A stretch of DNA of 64,000 nucleotides from Mytilus trossulus (taxonomy: Eukaryota; Mollusca; Bivalvia; Mytilida; Mytilidae): contig NC_086378.1 of the NCBI RefSeq assembly GCF_036588685.1, positions 38,355,578 through 38,419,577 of the forward strand, in the 5' to 3' direction. Shown one piece after another: positions 10,980 to 24,700 of the stretch. The notes under the pieces are model-generated. The model did not search any database, had not been told where the DNA came from, and worked only from the letters and a program-made list of their open reading frames with translations. The position numbers were made by a program, and so were the translations under genes. The first letter of the stretch is position 1. Each line of letters opens with the position of its first letter.

Positions 10980-11300
10980 ATATTCAAACAACTCATGTCG
11001 GCGACCACACGACTGCTGACATGATTTCTTCTACTTACTCTTCCGAAGAACCTGAGATATCCCCAGTTTTAGTTGGGTTCATGTTGCTAAGTCGTTAGTA
11101 TTCTATGTAGTGTTTGTAAATTGGTGTTTATCTTTTTGTCTTTTTTCTTTCTTTCTTTCTTTTGCCTGGAACTGCAAGCTCGTTTTCGACTAATGATTTT
11201 GAATATCCCTTAGGTGTCTTCCGCATCTTTTTCAGTCATTCTCCTTCTTAAAATTGTTAAGTTCATTCTGCTTCTGATTTTATTACGCGATAAGTGAGGA
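10980..11300 (+). repeat. Retroelement 3'-end repeat (family D), plus orientation
   Basis: Reads CATGTCGGCGACCACACGAC, then CTGAGATATCCCCAGTTTTA, GGGTTCATGTTGCTAAGTC and GCTCGTTTTCGACTAATGAT. This is the same order of blocks as the copy at 50232-50480. It includes a short (TTTC)n run near 11145. Confidence 0.6.
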
Positions 11301-11763
11301 TCTATATGGTGTTTCCAGAATAGAGAATTATGGACACAAACTACATTATAAATGGTTAAAAAATCCCGAATAGAGTAAAAAAAAAAAAGGAAAACATGAA
11401 AAAAAGGATAAGATATGAAGCTGACATATTTGTCTTGTATCTAATATCCTTAATTGCAATTTCAACAGGATATGTAGATAAATATATTATATGATCCCTG
11501 TGCTTACAACACTAGTTATTGATAACTTCAAGCAAGGAAACTCAAAGTCTCGGCAGACAGACAAAAAAATAAAACGATGCAGTGCACACAAAAAAACAAA
11601 AGACTCCAAATAGAAGTGTAAAACAGTCTTACAAGCGATGTTCGATTTGGTATGGTGTAGGTATGTTGCTATTAAGGATTGAAAACTATGATTACCACCA
11701 TTACAAATTGTCAAAAAGTTTTACCATTTAAAAATTAAAAAAAAAAAATGCATTGACGAATGG

Positions 11764-11851
11764 TTATTAACTGAACAAAATTATTGATAATGAGCAGTGG
11801 CTAAACATTATTAACTGAACAAAATTATTGATAATGAGCAGTGGCTAAACA
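11764..11851. repeat. 44-bp perfect tandem duplication
   Basis: TTATTAACTGAACAAAATTA... ending GTGGCTAAACA occurs twice in a row with period 44. Confidence 0.9.
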
Positions 11852-12464
11852 AACTATAATTGTATATCATAACATGCGTATATCGTATCTCAGTGATGTA
11901 TACCAGGATAACAGGAGTTGTAAATTGTACAGTACCACGCCAGCCACCTACACCCGACTACATAGAAAAATAGACGTAATCAACAGTTATTGATTATATA
12001 TTGACGCCCTAGAAATCAAATTGAAAACAACTCTTCTTGAACTTAAACAGTTAAAAGAAAAACAAAATAAAGAATTATTAAAAACACATTGTCCTTATAG
12101 ATCTTGAGATCTTATAACATTTAATTGAAAACAACAGTAATTGTTAGAATAAATATTTATCTAACCATCGAATTAGCTGTCAAATTCATGTTCTAATTTC
12201 TGAAGGTTTTTTCATGAATGATGAGTCATAACAGTTATCATGATAATTAAGTAAAAGATAGACAATTCGAGTGCCGCTGTAATTACCCTTTGGAAGCCAA
12301 ATAATTTGACCGCTATGCAATCTAGATTTAACTAACAAAAATATTGTCATTCTTTAACGAATTAACCAAGTCTGTGTGTTTTCTGGAAGATTTGGTTTTT
12401 ACTTCATGACTTTAGAAAAAAGATCTTTTATTGCCATATGATTATTGCAAAATCGTTATTTAAT

Positions 12465-12615
12465 GAATGGCTATTATTTATTTTGATTTTATTGAACCAT
12501 AAAACTAATTTTTGACTCTTCACATTGAATAATCCGCGAAGCGGATTATGTAAAATGTGAAGAGTCAAAAACTAGTTTTATGGTTCAATAAAATCAAAAT
12601 AAATCATTGCCATTC
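12465..12615. repeat. 151-bp long hairpin (foldback MITE candidate)
   Basis: Arms of about 70 bp run from GAATGGC at 12465 to GCCATTC at 12615. They meet at AATCCGCGAAGCGGATT and include CATAAAACTA/TAGTTTTATG and GACTCTTCACAT/ATGTGAAGAGTC. Only a few mismatches separate the arms, which suggests a young insertion. Confidence 0.8.
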
Positions 12616-13062
12616 ATTATAAATAAATTTCTATCAAAAATAAGGCTCAAAGAACTTTTTATATTATTTATATTAACAATAACAAGCGTACACACATGTT
12701 GGCGTATGAATACTCAACGTCAGAGTGGGCGTGTCGCCATCAAAATTGACAACATTGAAAATAAAACTAATAATTTTAACCAATCAGAAGACAGTAAAAA
12801 CACCAAATTTATTTATAACACTTTATAAATTGGGTGTTTACCATATCATCAGCAACCTTCAATCACTTAATTTGAACTCGAGGGATATATATTTAAATAC
12901 ACGTAATGAATATAAAAACGACAAGAGCTATGTGATCGAAAGGACTGTAAAAAGGAAACAGATTAATATAAAAAAAAATATTCTAGATCCTAACACTGAT
13001 CTTCGTCGTACTTCGGATTCTTCTTTCACTTTGTCGGATATTTCGCCTTCGACAAGTAAAAT

Positions 13063-14060
13063 TGAGCATGGAAATGGGGGAATGTTTCAAAGAGACAACA
13101 ACCCGACAAAAGAGCGGAAAACAGCCGAAGGCCAAAAATGGGCCTTCAACACCTGGCCCTGAAACGGGCTTCAGCTGGACCTAAAAATAAATGTGCCGGT
13201 GACTAGTTCAGTGAAAATGGATGTCAAACTAAACTGCAAAAAATATAAATGAACTCTCTGTTGTGATGTTATGCTATTGTTTCAGAAAAAGGGAGAAGGT
13301 TTGGATCCATTAAAACGTTTAATCCCGCTGCAAATGTTTGCACCTGTCCTAAGTCAGGAATCTGATGTACAGTAGTTGTCGTTTGTTTATGTAAAATATA
13401 CGTGTTTCTCGTTTCTCGTTTTGTTTATATAGATTAGACCGTTGGTTTTCCCGTTTGAATGGTTTTACACTAGTAATTTTGTGGCCCTTTATAGCTTGTT
13501 GTTCGGTGTGAGCCAAGGCTCCGTGTTGAAGGCCTTACTTTAATTTCCTATAATGGTTTAATTTTTAAATTTTTATTTGGATGGAGAGTTGTCTCATTGG
13601 CACTCACACCACATCTTCCTATATCTATTATTAAAAATCAAACAAGACGAACCAAGATCAGAGGCTCCTGACTTGGGACAGGCGCAAAAATGCGGCAAGG
13701 CTAAAAATGTTTAGTGAGATCTCAAACTCCCCCTTTCATACCTCTGGCCAATGTAGAAAAACAAACACACAGCAGTACACACAGTAAAACTAAGTTTAAG
13801 TAAAATGACCTTGCAATGATACATAAATTGACAAAGGACTACTAGCAGATACTGACATTTCAGCTCGAGACCCCCGAATTAAACTGATTGAAACAGTATG
13901 TCTTTATCATATATGATAATAAAAGCACAATCCCTTTCGATAGGGGTTTAGTTTCATACCATTTTAAAATATATGAGAAGAAATTATAACCCGTATCACT
14001 CCAACAACTAGCTGGTTTTAGAATAAATGTGTTTATTTCAAATGCAAAGACCCATTGAGC
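13063..14060 (+). repeat. Dispersed repeat family C, split by an inverted family A copy
   Basis: 13063-13260 (AATGGGGGAATGTTTCAAAG...) and 13640-14060 (GAGGCTCCTGACTTGGGACA, TGCGGCAAGG, ACTACTAGCAG, ATAACCCGTATCACTCCAAC) match the uninterrupted order of the copy at 25150-25795. The intervening 13432-13630 is a minus-oriented family A copy, so A inserted after C, or the two were joined by rearrangement. Confidence 0.7.
13432..13630 (-). repeat. Dispersed repeat family A, minus copy nested in family C
   Basis: Starts AGACCGTTGGTTTTCCCGTT and ends CACACCACATCTTCCTATAT, the reverse complement of the copy at 1203-1392. Confidence 0.8.
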
Positions 14061-14334
14061 ATGTTGAGCGAATCAATACTAAAATTAATACCAAAATATG
14101 CAATCCTTGATGACTTGACAACAGCTGTATCGTAACTACATCCTTTCCGAATAAGTCTGTTTAAAGTTTAATTTGGTTAAGTTTGGGGTGAATGCTAACA
14201 TTTTTGTGCTTTGTAAAGAAAACTTGACTACTCATTGCGTCAGTCGGTTGTGATAAGTTTATCCATGTGTGTGCCTTACTACGGGATTGAAAACGGTGTC
14301 GAGTATCATGAAGGAGATGGCACCCTCTGAATAT

Positions 14335-14830
14335 GCAAAACTAGAGTGTTCATGCATGGAGCCCCTCACAGGGGTGTCCAAGTAATCACATAATTACATT
14401 TTTTTTGGACGATAATCAATTAAATGATCAATCACTAATACGGTCTTAGATTATCAAATAATCGCGACTATTTGATCTGGTAATCAAATAATCACTTTAA
14501 AAACGGTCAAGTAATAACTTAATCAAAAACGTGAGAGGTTCATCTATGAGGCCCCTCATAGGGGGGGGGGGGGGTCCTAGTAATCACATAATCACCATTT
14601 TTTTGCCAATATAATCACATACTCATTAAATAGATATAGGAAGATGTGGTGTGAGTGCCATTAAATATTTGCTTATCTTTAGTAATCAAATAATCATAAA
14701 CTAAAAATACAGTCCTAGGTAATCAAATAATCATGAAATATTTGGCTTAATAATCAAATAATCATTAAAAAAACGGCCAAGTAATCACATAATCAAAAAC
14801 CTCATGAGGGCCCTCATCTATAAGACGAGA
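14335..14830. repeat. Two tandem copies of an 'AATCAAATAATCA' repeat with poly-G tract
   Basis: Two ~220-bp units, from about 14340 and from about 14550. Each starts with a TTCATGCATGGAGCCCCTCA- or TTCATCTATGAGGCCCCTCA-like block and continues with many AATCAAATAATCA/AATCACATAATCA words. A run of about 14 G lies at 14562-14575. The second unit contains a 27-bp scrap of family A (GATATAGGAAGATGTGGTGT) at 14633-14660. Confidence 0.65.
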
Positions 14831-15359
14831 CTTGAAGAGTGGCGCCATACAGTGAAAACCAGCACTGGCCCGGGTATCATTATTTCGAAAATGAAATGGG
14901 AAAGGCATACAGATGAACGCAATCATCCCTCTTTAAGTTCCATTGTGCAAAGAATGATACATGAACATAACAAAGGGTATTAAATAGGCAACCCAGTCGT
15001 TCAGTAAAAAGGGGTGGTTCCTAACCCTGGATAGAAGGGGGGTTCCAACCACATGTCCCCATTCAAATGCATTGGTGGTAAAAAAGGGAGTTTCAATAAG
15101 TGGTATTCATTTGTCAGCTTTAATAATATATATATTTTAAAAAACACAGACATCACATAAAGCCTAATTTTAAGGTTGTCTGGGATGATAGGTTTCACAC
15201 TTTACCGCAAAAAATGCGATATTTTTTAATTTTCCTTTTAATTGGTTTTAAAATAATATTTTAAAGCTTTTGTCTGTATTTTACTAAATAGTGTTCTAGA
15301 AAATAACTAATAATGTATTTTTTAAACATTGATTCACCTATATGTTTTACGACATTTAT

Positions 15360-15621
15360 ATAAGGGCGACAACTCATTTCAGACCAGGTTACGACTGCAG
15401 ACGAAACGCGGCCAAATACAAAAAACAGTTTCTTGCAAAAGCCAGGAAATCTCTTATTTCAATCGAAATTAAAAATAACATGCATCAAACAACAAGATAA
15501 CATTTAAGGATTTCGCTGAAAAGTATCCCTTTCATTTTTTTTCTCAATCTTCCGCTAGAAGACTTTCCAGATTTTGATTTTATCAACTTAGAAGAAAAAC
15601 CAGAAGTTCTTCATCTTCTAC
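15360..15621 (+). promoter_or_regulatory. Presumed promoter and 5' UTR of TRIP13
   Basis: The first coding exon starts at 15622 with no acceptor needed upstream. The preceding ~250 bp holds a slightly CpG-richer patch (GACGAAACGCGGCC at about 15398) and no TATA box I can defend. Position is inferred only from the start codon. Confidence 0.35.
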
Positions 15622-15713
15622 ATGGACCAAGTATCTGAACTTGGGGATGCACTTCCTTGTACCAACAATAATGTACCAATATTCCACGTTGAAGTGTGTC
15701 AGAAGCCAACAAG
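15622..15713 (+). CDS. TRIP13: TRIP13 exon 1 (start codon)
   Basis: ATG GAC CAA GTA opens 30 codons ([20 protein letters not shown], then [10 protein letters not shown]) and ends AG before the donor GTTTGC at 15714. The split codon AG+C gives Ser, matching the family's S-S/T-A junction. The donor is non-standard after position +2 (GTTTGC), but the protein match is clear. Confidence 0.85.
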
Positions 15714-18700
15714 GTTTGCTTTTATCTGTTTTAAATGTTTGTAAAACAGTTGCCATGGCATTGGGGACAATACATCTTATAGCTAATCCCGGCTGACCCT
15801 GTCGCTTAAACTTTTGACGCATACAACAATCACTTTTTCATTGTGGCGTCAGATATTTTGTTTTATGACTTCAAAATTTGATGGGAACCTGTGTAATATC
15901 CAGTAATGGCGGACAAATAGCGATAAGATATATTTGCCAATCCGGTGCATTTTTTTGTACCACGATTTCCAAAGGAAATGAAGGATAGCAAGAATTAATT
16001 AATATCTCGAGGACCATTGATTTGGCCAGAAAACTTGATTTTACAAGGTGTTATACTACTTAAAACAATATTAAAGAATATAAATTTAAGATATACATTT
16101 GTAAATTCCCTCCACAACTGAACATAATATTGGGTCCGTTCGCCCTTGGTCCGCTCGCCTTGAGTTCCCTTGCCCATAGAGTCTGTTCGCCCTGCTTTGA
16201 AAAAAAATTAATTAATAATCATTTAAGTTGAACTATGTTGAATAAACAAATTCTGATATTTATATGGTATATAATCTTGAAATTTATGAAATCAAATAGA
16301 AATATTAAAAAGTTGATGGCTTGTTAAGGATCATTTATTGTTCAATGACTAATAATTCTCACTCATTGTTGGGATACTTGTCTTTTGATGGAATAATAAT
16401 AAAAACAAACATTTTGTTTTGAGAAAGTATTCAGCTTGGAATGAATAAAAACAATATGTACAATGATGTACGAATTGTAGAAAATGATTTACAAGTTCAT
16501 TTATTATTATACGCTGTGACTAGTCTCAGTTATACTGCTTAAATTGACTGAATACAATTAACGTATTTACACTTGTATGCAAATTTGTCCGCCATTACAT
16601 AACATCACACAGGTTCCCGTAAACTTTGACTTCATAATTCAAAACATATGACGTCACAACTAAAAAGTGATTGTTGCTTGACGTCAAAAGGTTATTTGGA
16701 GGTGATGTAAGGTCATTTGGAGGCAAGATACAGCTAAATACCAAAAGTGTAAATACGTTTATAACTTTGGTAACAAATATCAATAAAGATAAATACATTA
16801 ATTCCAGTATTTTATTATACAAATCAAAGGGAATATAACAAATTGGTTGCGGCAATACAAATATTCGGTAAATTTTTCAACGGGCCAAATTGAATCAAAT
16901 GATCAATGATTCTGTAATGAAGAGAATCCAAATTGCATCAATCATCAAGCATGGACTAATATCCTATTGTTTTAAGTATTTGAAGAAATTAAGAGGGTGT
17001 CCATGGAAAAAGGCAGTGGATGCCACTTGACATATTTTGTTTTCAAATTTTTTTCATCTATTTCATATCACAATTAAATTCATTCTTTCTGAAAGTTAAA
17101 TTGTGTTATTATTTTAACTGCAACAAATAAAGAGAAAAAAAATACATAGAAAACATGGGGGAGATAACTCTTCATTTTGTACAAAATTTTGTTGCATTGT
17201 TAGTGAACTTTAAAATCATTTTCTGAGCCATCCACCGTTGATTCAGAAATATCTTTGACATATATATCCTTTCTATGATATAAACATTGCATTGGAACCA
17301 AAAATTCAATGGGAAAAAATTACTTTGTGCCACCCATATCATAGGATTTGCCTGATATTTACTTGGACAGCCTCTTAAACAAAGGATCTTTTATTCTTAT
17401 GAATTACTTCATTGTAAAAGGTGCATACTTTTTAGTTTCATGTTTGGCTTTTTTTCAGCACTGCTAGGAATAATATAGTTTGTGAGAAAGTGCAGGCCTT
17501 GTTAAAAAGGCATAAAACTGCTTATGGAGATTTGTATATAACAGATTTTGATGACAGTTTCCTGCGAGAACATGTTCAGTCAGTCTTTTTGTGTGATACA
17601 GATTTATCAAATACAGAGAAAAAGGTAATCTAAAAATAATATGTGTAAAACAGTGTTTAGATAATAGGAAGATGTGGTATGAGTGCCAATGAGACAACTT
17701 TCCGTCGTAGTAACATTCTATTAAAGTAAACCATTATAGGTTCAAGGTACCGTATGACCTTCAACACAGCGCATTGGCTCACACCAATCAGCAAGCTTTA
17801 AAGGGCCCCAAAAATTACTAGTATAAAACCATTCAAGGGGAAAACCAATGGTCCAACCTATCTATTTACATTGTTTTGTGAATTTGCATGTTGATTTTGA
17901 AGGTAGGAACCAGAGATTTACACCTTGTTTTACAATTTAAATCACTTATAGTAAATTCTCTAACAATCTACTGTACATCAATGAAATAGGATAAATTTTT
18001 CGCAAATTTTACTTGTACATGTACTTGTAGATGGGCCCCTCTTTTGAAAAAGTTTTGAACACTTACTTTCATAATTTGAGTTGATAACAATATGCCCATT
18101 GTTTTCAGACAATGAAAAGTGCCTTAAAAATTGACTACAAACTCAACCTTTAGACCACTCCAAATCAAACACTGGTTCTTTAGATTTTGATTTACAAACA
18201 CAACAAAAAATGTTGCAAGTGAGCTAAGGAATGTTTTCTTTTTATTTCAAAATGAATAATTTTGCAAGTAATAAGAATAATGAGAGGAAGTTCTGTATTT
18301 AGGAGAGAGAAATAATTTTTAAATACAAATAAAATTGTATGTTTTATGTATTAACTGTGTAACTAGAGATGAATATTTGAAAACTATGAATTAGATAGCT
18401 GATTTCATTTTAATGGAGTAATAATTCAGGAATGGTGGTATTTTTTTGTTTGGTTTTAAACATTTTGGAGCAACTAAATTTACAAAAAACTACAAATCAT
18501 GACGTGTATCAATTTTCAGTGGTCTAAGTACAATGTTGAATTTGTGATAAAAATTTGATTGATCTATAATTTCCAGGGAATAGATTTAACAGGGAACAAT
18601 ATACAGATACATACGTACCAGTTACAGGATGATGGACCTGGTACAGAGGAATTGGATGATGAAGATCTAGCTGCTGCTAACCATTGGCTGTTACCTTCCA

Positions 18701-21700
18701 CAGACTTTCATGGGATGTGGGACAGTTTAGTATTTGATGATGATATTAAAGGAAATGTAATTATATTTTTGTTTTTTTTAGTATAACTTTAATAAGGAGT
18801 ACTTCGTATTTTTAATTTTGTGCAATAACTTCCCTGTGAAGCAATAGGTAAAATTGATTCACTTCTTTCTTAGATTGAATGCTGCATTTTAGATTTTTTT
18901 ATAGTTTTTATAAAGTTAAGTATGTACCCATATACAATGGCCAATGTGCAAAGAAAACAATTTCTGGAGCAAATATTAATATGCTTTGTTGGTCTGTCTG
19001 TCTGAAATCAAAAAGTTTACAAACGGTGACTTGTGTACTCCATGATTGATTGAAATGGAAATTATACAGATGGAAGGGTATTATGCCTATTTTTTTTTTT
19101 TAAAGAGTCAATGAGTTAAAAGTCAAGGTTGCAATTTGAGAAATAAATGTGAAGATATCTTGTTACAAACAACATTTATTCTTTAACTTCAATCAGAATT
19201 CTAGGCAAACAAGTATATAAAGTAATTGAAACTTATGGTAAGAATTATGTAGAAATGCTTCTCAAAGCTTTGATTAAAAATTGTATTGTACATATGAAAA
19301 AGGAAATCTAAGTGCAGAAAAGATATTTGAATTTATATTTCAGTTGTTGAACTATGCAGCAACTACCATTTTATTCTCTGACAGAAAAGTAGATACAAAT
19401 GTGATATCCTGGAACAAAGTAATACTGCTTCATGGTAAGGTTATAAAGAAAACATGTTTTTTTTCTTTTTTCAGAACTTTTATTTGGGGGGGAAAAACTT
19501 TATGTGATCACAATACTTTTGGAATTGGATAAAAGTATATTAGAATATCTGATTTATACTTATTTACTTTTGACCATCCAATTTGTATATTTAGGGGAAA
19601 TGAGGAAACATACTTATTATCTTGTTCTAATAATGTCATATTAGACAAGGTCTCACTGAGACTGAGGGAGATATGACAGCAATCAAATCTCTCTTCCTTT
19701 GCCTTTGGTTTTGTCAGGGTAGTGTAGTGATATATGGACTTTTTTTTTCCATGTCTTGTGCAGCAAGATGTTTTACAACAATAGAAAACTTTTGAACACT
19801 TTCGAAGTAATATCATCAATTCAACATCCTTCAAAAATGTAAGGAACAATCTCTTTTTAGCTTATCTACTGGACAGATAGAATTATGTGTTTCACTGATT
19901 TTAGAGGACTGGAATTGCAATGGGCAAATAAGACATCAATCATAGTAATTTAGTAATTTCCTTGACTTAGAGAATTTTTTTTTTGTTAATTTTGATTTTA
20001 TGTCTGTAGCTACCCTTAATTTCTTATTGAGGAAATGAGGATAAATTAAGGACAAGAATCGGAATGATTAAGCATCCAAACACATTCACTAGATGGTGTA
20101 AGCTGTAGTCAATTCTTTATGCAGAATGTAACAACATTGTCATAGATATAAGAACATGTGGTATGAGTGCCAATGAGTCAACTCTCCATCCAAGTCACAA
20201 TTTATAAAAGTAAACTATTATTGGTCAAAGTACAGTCTACAACACAGAGCCTTGGCTCACACCGCACAGCAAGCTATAAATGGCCCCAAAAATTACTAGT
20301 GTAAAACTATTCAAACATGAAAACCAACGGTCTGATTGATATATAAAAAAAGAAAATAAAATATCTTAGATTTATTTTAATTCAACAGAATAAGTGCTAA
20401 GATTCAGGAACTTTGTACAAAGTTTTGCAGTTATTTAAAACTAATGATACAAATACTTATATCTTAAAAGTAATCTGAAATTTCCTCAAACAACCAATGA
20501 CTTATTAACAGATAAATGATTTCTACTTTCAGGGCCTCCGGGAACTGGCAAGACCTCATTGTGTAAGGCATTAGCCCAAAAATTAGTGATCAGACTATCT
20601 GATAGGTTTAAATATGGACAGCTGATAGAAATTAACAGTCACAGTCTGTTTTCTAAATGGTTCTCAGAGGTAACATTCTCAACTTAAACATAGATATGAA
20701 TATTTGGCTATGTTTTTGTCTGTTGTAGTAAAAGGTGAAATTTTAGATTATTAATTGATGTACAAAAATTGAAGTGGTTTAAAAAATGATTTTGGTCTCT
20801 CCAATGATAAATACATTGTTGGCAAGACATGGCTAATACTTATCTATATCAACAATTAGAAGATGAAAACAAGCAATAAGTTAAGATTGAAATATTTTGT
20901 TGAATAGGGACCACCTGTGCAATTTCATAGATCCAAAACTCAAAAGACCAGTTCATTTTATGGCCTTATTATAAAAATAAGGAGATGTGGTAATATTGCA
21001 AATGAGATAACTATCCACCAAAGTTCATATTGAGTCGACGTAAGCAATTATACCAACCATACAGCCTTCAACAATGAGAAAATCCCATACCATTTAATTA
21101 GCTATAAAAGGCCTTGACATGAAAAATATGAAACAATTTAATTGAGAAAACTATGGGCCAAGTTTATAACATAACAATTTACGAAAAAATTTATTGTCTA
21201 TTTATAGATTTTAAACTTTTGTATTATCTGAGTTGATATACTGTTTTGTTATTTTGTTTCAGAGTGGTAAATTGGTGATGAAGATGTTTATGAAAATTCA
21301 GGAGCTTATTGATGACCAGGAGTCTTTAGTTTGTGTTCTTATTGATGAGGTAATCACAAAGTTACATTATGAGCAATGTAATTTACATAGAATACAAATT
21401 TTTCCTCATCAACATTTTAATTGTTTAGAAAGAAATTTAAATACAGTAGACTCCGGCCAATCGGATACCCAAAATGTCAGCTAAAAATATCCGATTACCC
21501 GATATATTCAATAAGACGATGAATGTATATTCATTGAATATTCTGCAATAATAAGTAGATCTAATCCTTAGATGTTAATAACCCTGACAATTGCTTAATA
21601 TGTGAAAGGCATGGAGGAAGCTGGAGGTGATTTTTATCAGTTACATCACCACAAAAAATATCAGCTGATTATCTGATTATGTAATGATTAAACTTGTTTA

Positions 21701-24700
21701 CACTTGCAGTTATTAAATCCTATATTCATTGATATTTATTAAAATAAATCAAATGTCCTAAAAAAAAATCATGTGAATTATTATCTTCCATCCATAGTTT
21801 GTCTTTATTTGTTTAGTAAACAAATTAATATCCATTATTTACATTTTCACACAGGTAAACTAATTTGGCTATAAATAGATCATAGCATGTCTGTGTAGAA
21901 TCTCTAAGCTAAAATCGTAATTGTTATAATTTTGTTTCTTTCAATAATCAAATTTAAATTTATTTAAATAATCATGATTGATAAAATATTATTGCATAAA
22001 GTTTACGTTTTCTGAAGACTATTTATGTTTAGGTCATGGTTCTAGAGGCTTCTTCACAAATTTGTAAACAAACCAATATGGCCGCCATGACACATGGTTA
22101 TCTTTGCACATGTGAACAAATATTTAGAACTGACAAAAGTCAGATTTCTCTTGTCAAAAGGGATTTATATTTATATTGCAATAAATTATTCAGAAGGAGG
22201 TACATTCAGTTTTATAGATTATATTTCTCATTCTATGAGCATTTTGAGTTTAATCAAAATTCTCCCAACAGCAACGTACTTCCCTTGTCAACTGAGTCTT
22301 GTATAATTTATAAATAGATTCAAGCCATTTGAAGTAAATTAAAGGACATGTAATTCACATGACAAAGGAAACCAATGAATAAAGACAACAATTTAGTAAG
22401 AAAAAGATCCTTTTTATTTATTAAAAACAAAATCTTCTTGTCTGCAAGATTGCAAATTCGTACCTTCCGGTGCCACTTCCTGTCAGAAAAACATTGAAAA
22501 TATCCGATTGTACACGGTTTTAAACAAAATTACCCGAATATTCTTATCCGATTTGTCGATATATATCCGATATTCAATTACACGATAAAATTAACATTAA
22601 ACATATAGGGAATGGTTTGGTGTTTTGAAATAATATTACAATAGTCGATATATTCGTTAAGCCGATATCCGATTAGGTGGAGTCTACTGTACTTATATCA
22701 CAATGGCATGAACAGAAAGGATATTGTACAGCATACCTGTTTAATCACACTCTGCTGAGTTCAAGTTCATTTAATTACAGTACATCTCTGATCAGATCAG
22801 CTTTATAGGAACTAAAAAGGGATATTCTTGCTATTGAATTGAAGGTTACATTTTAGTTTGATCAATTATAGGATATCAGTTTTATGAATATTCATGTTTT
22901 ACAGGTGGAAAGTTTGACTTCAGCCAGAAAAAGTGCTTTATCAGGAAGTGAACCTTCAGATGCTATTAGAGTTGTAAATGCTTTACTGACTCAAATAGAT
23001 CAAATAAAAAAGTAAGTTTTTTTAATGCTGCATTTCAGTTTTCCCTTTTTTATGCCCTATCTACAAAAGTAGAGGGGCATTATGTTTTCTGATCTGTGGT
23101 CCGTCTGTTTGTTCGTCAGTTCATCCGTCTGTCCCGCTTCAGGTTAAAGTTATTGATCAAGGTAGTTTTTGATGAAGTTGAAGTCAAATCAACTTGAAAC
23201 TTAGTACACATGTTCCCTATGATATGATCTTTCTAATTTTTATGCCAAATTAAAGTTTTGACCCCAATTTCCCTGTCCACTGAACATAGAAAATGATAGT
23301 GCGAGTGGGGCATTCGTGTACTACAATGTATGAACATATTGATGTTTTATATATTTTTGTTACATGCATCATCAAGTGGGAAAGCAGGTCTAGTAGCCAC
23401 GCTATTCTGTCTTGTCATTCAATCATTTTGTCAAAGTTTTCTTGGGTTCTACAAAGGGAATGTAGCTTGAGTTAATTTTCATTTTGTATGCATTTTTACA
23501 TCTGCTGTGCAGTCACTCTCTGTTTGTGTCAATAGTATGAAGTTTTACAAAACTCATTGAACAAGGAACATTTTAGTGAAACTTTTCAAGGCACCTATGT
23601 AATTGAATGAATTTAAATTGGTCTGCAGCTTTATAATGTTTGTTTGTAGGGTGAAAGTAATCTTTTCTACAAGAATAAATATTTTATTATCGACTCGATA
23701 CTAAGAATTGAACGATGGACACTTAGGGCGTGAATTTTTCTTGCTACGTGATTGGAAGATATTACGAGACGTGAATAATAAAAATTTATTGATTGGTTAG
23801 GACAATCCAAACCTAGTAAATGTCCTTCAATCCCGTAGAGTATTGGATTTGTCGTCTCTATTTTAGCAATTAGATTTTACACAGGTAACTTTTATCTATA
23901 AATAGACGAATCTTCTGGAGTAAACAACAACGTTAAACGATACTACTTCATAACGTGTGACCTCATGTGTGTGGTAAAATTTGTTGATTGATGCACGTGG
24001 CTATTCTAGTTAATGAATTAATCTACAAAACGAGAGCACTTTCCATTTTCATCAGCTAAGAGTCGAATATAGCACTTTTTGAAAGGCTATCGCTTGTTCA
24101 TGAACTATATTCTAGACTATAATATTGGAAAGGGACCATTTTGAAAGTGCAAATATATCAAGGTGAAAGACCCAGGCTCTTTAGAGCTTGGAGGTCAGCC
24201 AATTGCATAGATTTGTAATTCTAAATCAGAGTCTGTGTTTGGGGATGACTTATGATAGACCATTAAAATATGGTATGTTGTTATATTACCATAGATTTGC
24301 TTCTGCATCAAGTAAAGTGCAATTATCATCCCAGCAACCATACTTCCATCACTTAATTATAATGCTGTAAAGTTTAGTTTAGTTTTTTTTTTAATTTCTT
24401 TAAAAGCAGTTGAAATTTTATCTCAATTCTATGTGTAAATGTTTTCTCTCTTTTTTCTCCACAGACACAACAATGTGATGATTTTAACAACTTCTAATGT
24501 AACTGGAGCAATAGATCTTGCTTTTGTTGACCGTGCTGACATTAAACAGTATATTGGACCTCCTTCACCGGGAGCCATTTATAAAATCTATCTGTCATGT
24601 ATATGTGAATTGATGAAGGTAGGAAATATAATCATAATCTACATTTGGTGCAATTGATAGGCTAGTTTTCCTGCATTTTTAACCTTACAAAATATATTTT

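Noticed and set aside
12725..13162. 145-residue open frame
   Set aside because: Its last third is the start of repeat family C and the remainder has no recognisable protein or splice context.
15911..15925. AATGGCGGAC as an alternative TRIP13 start
   Set aside because: A stop follows two codons later and the word belongs to the inverted-repeat element; the start at 15622 matches the family N-terminus.
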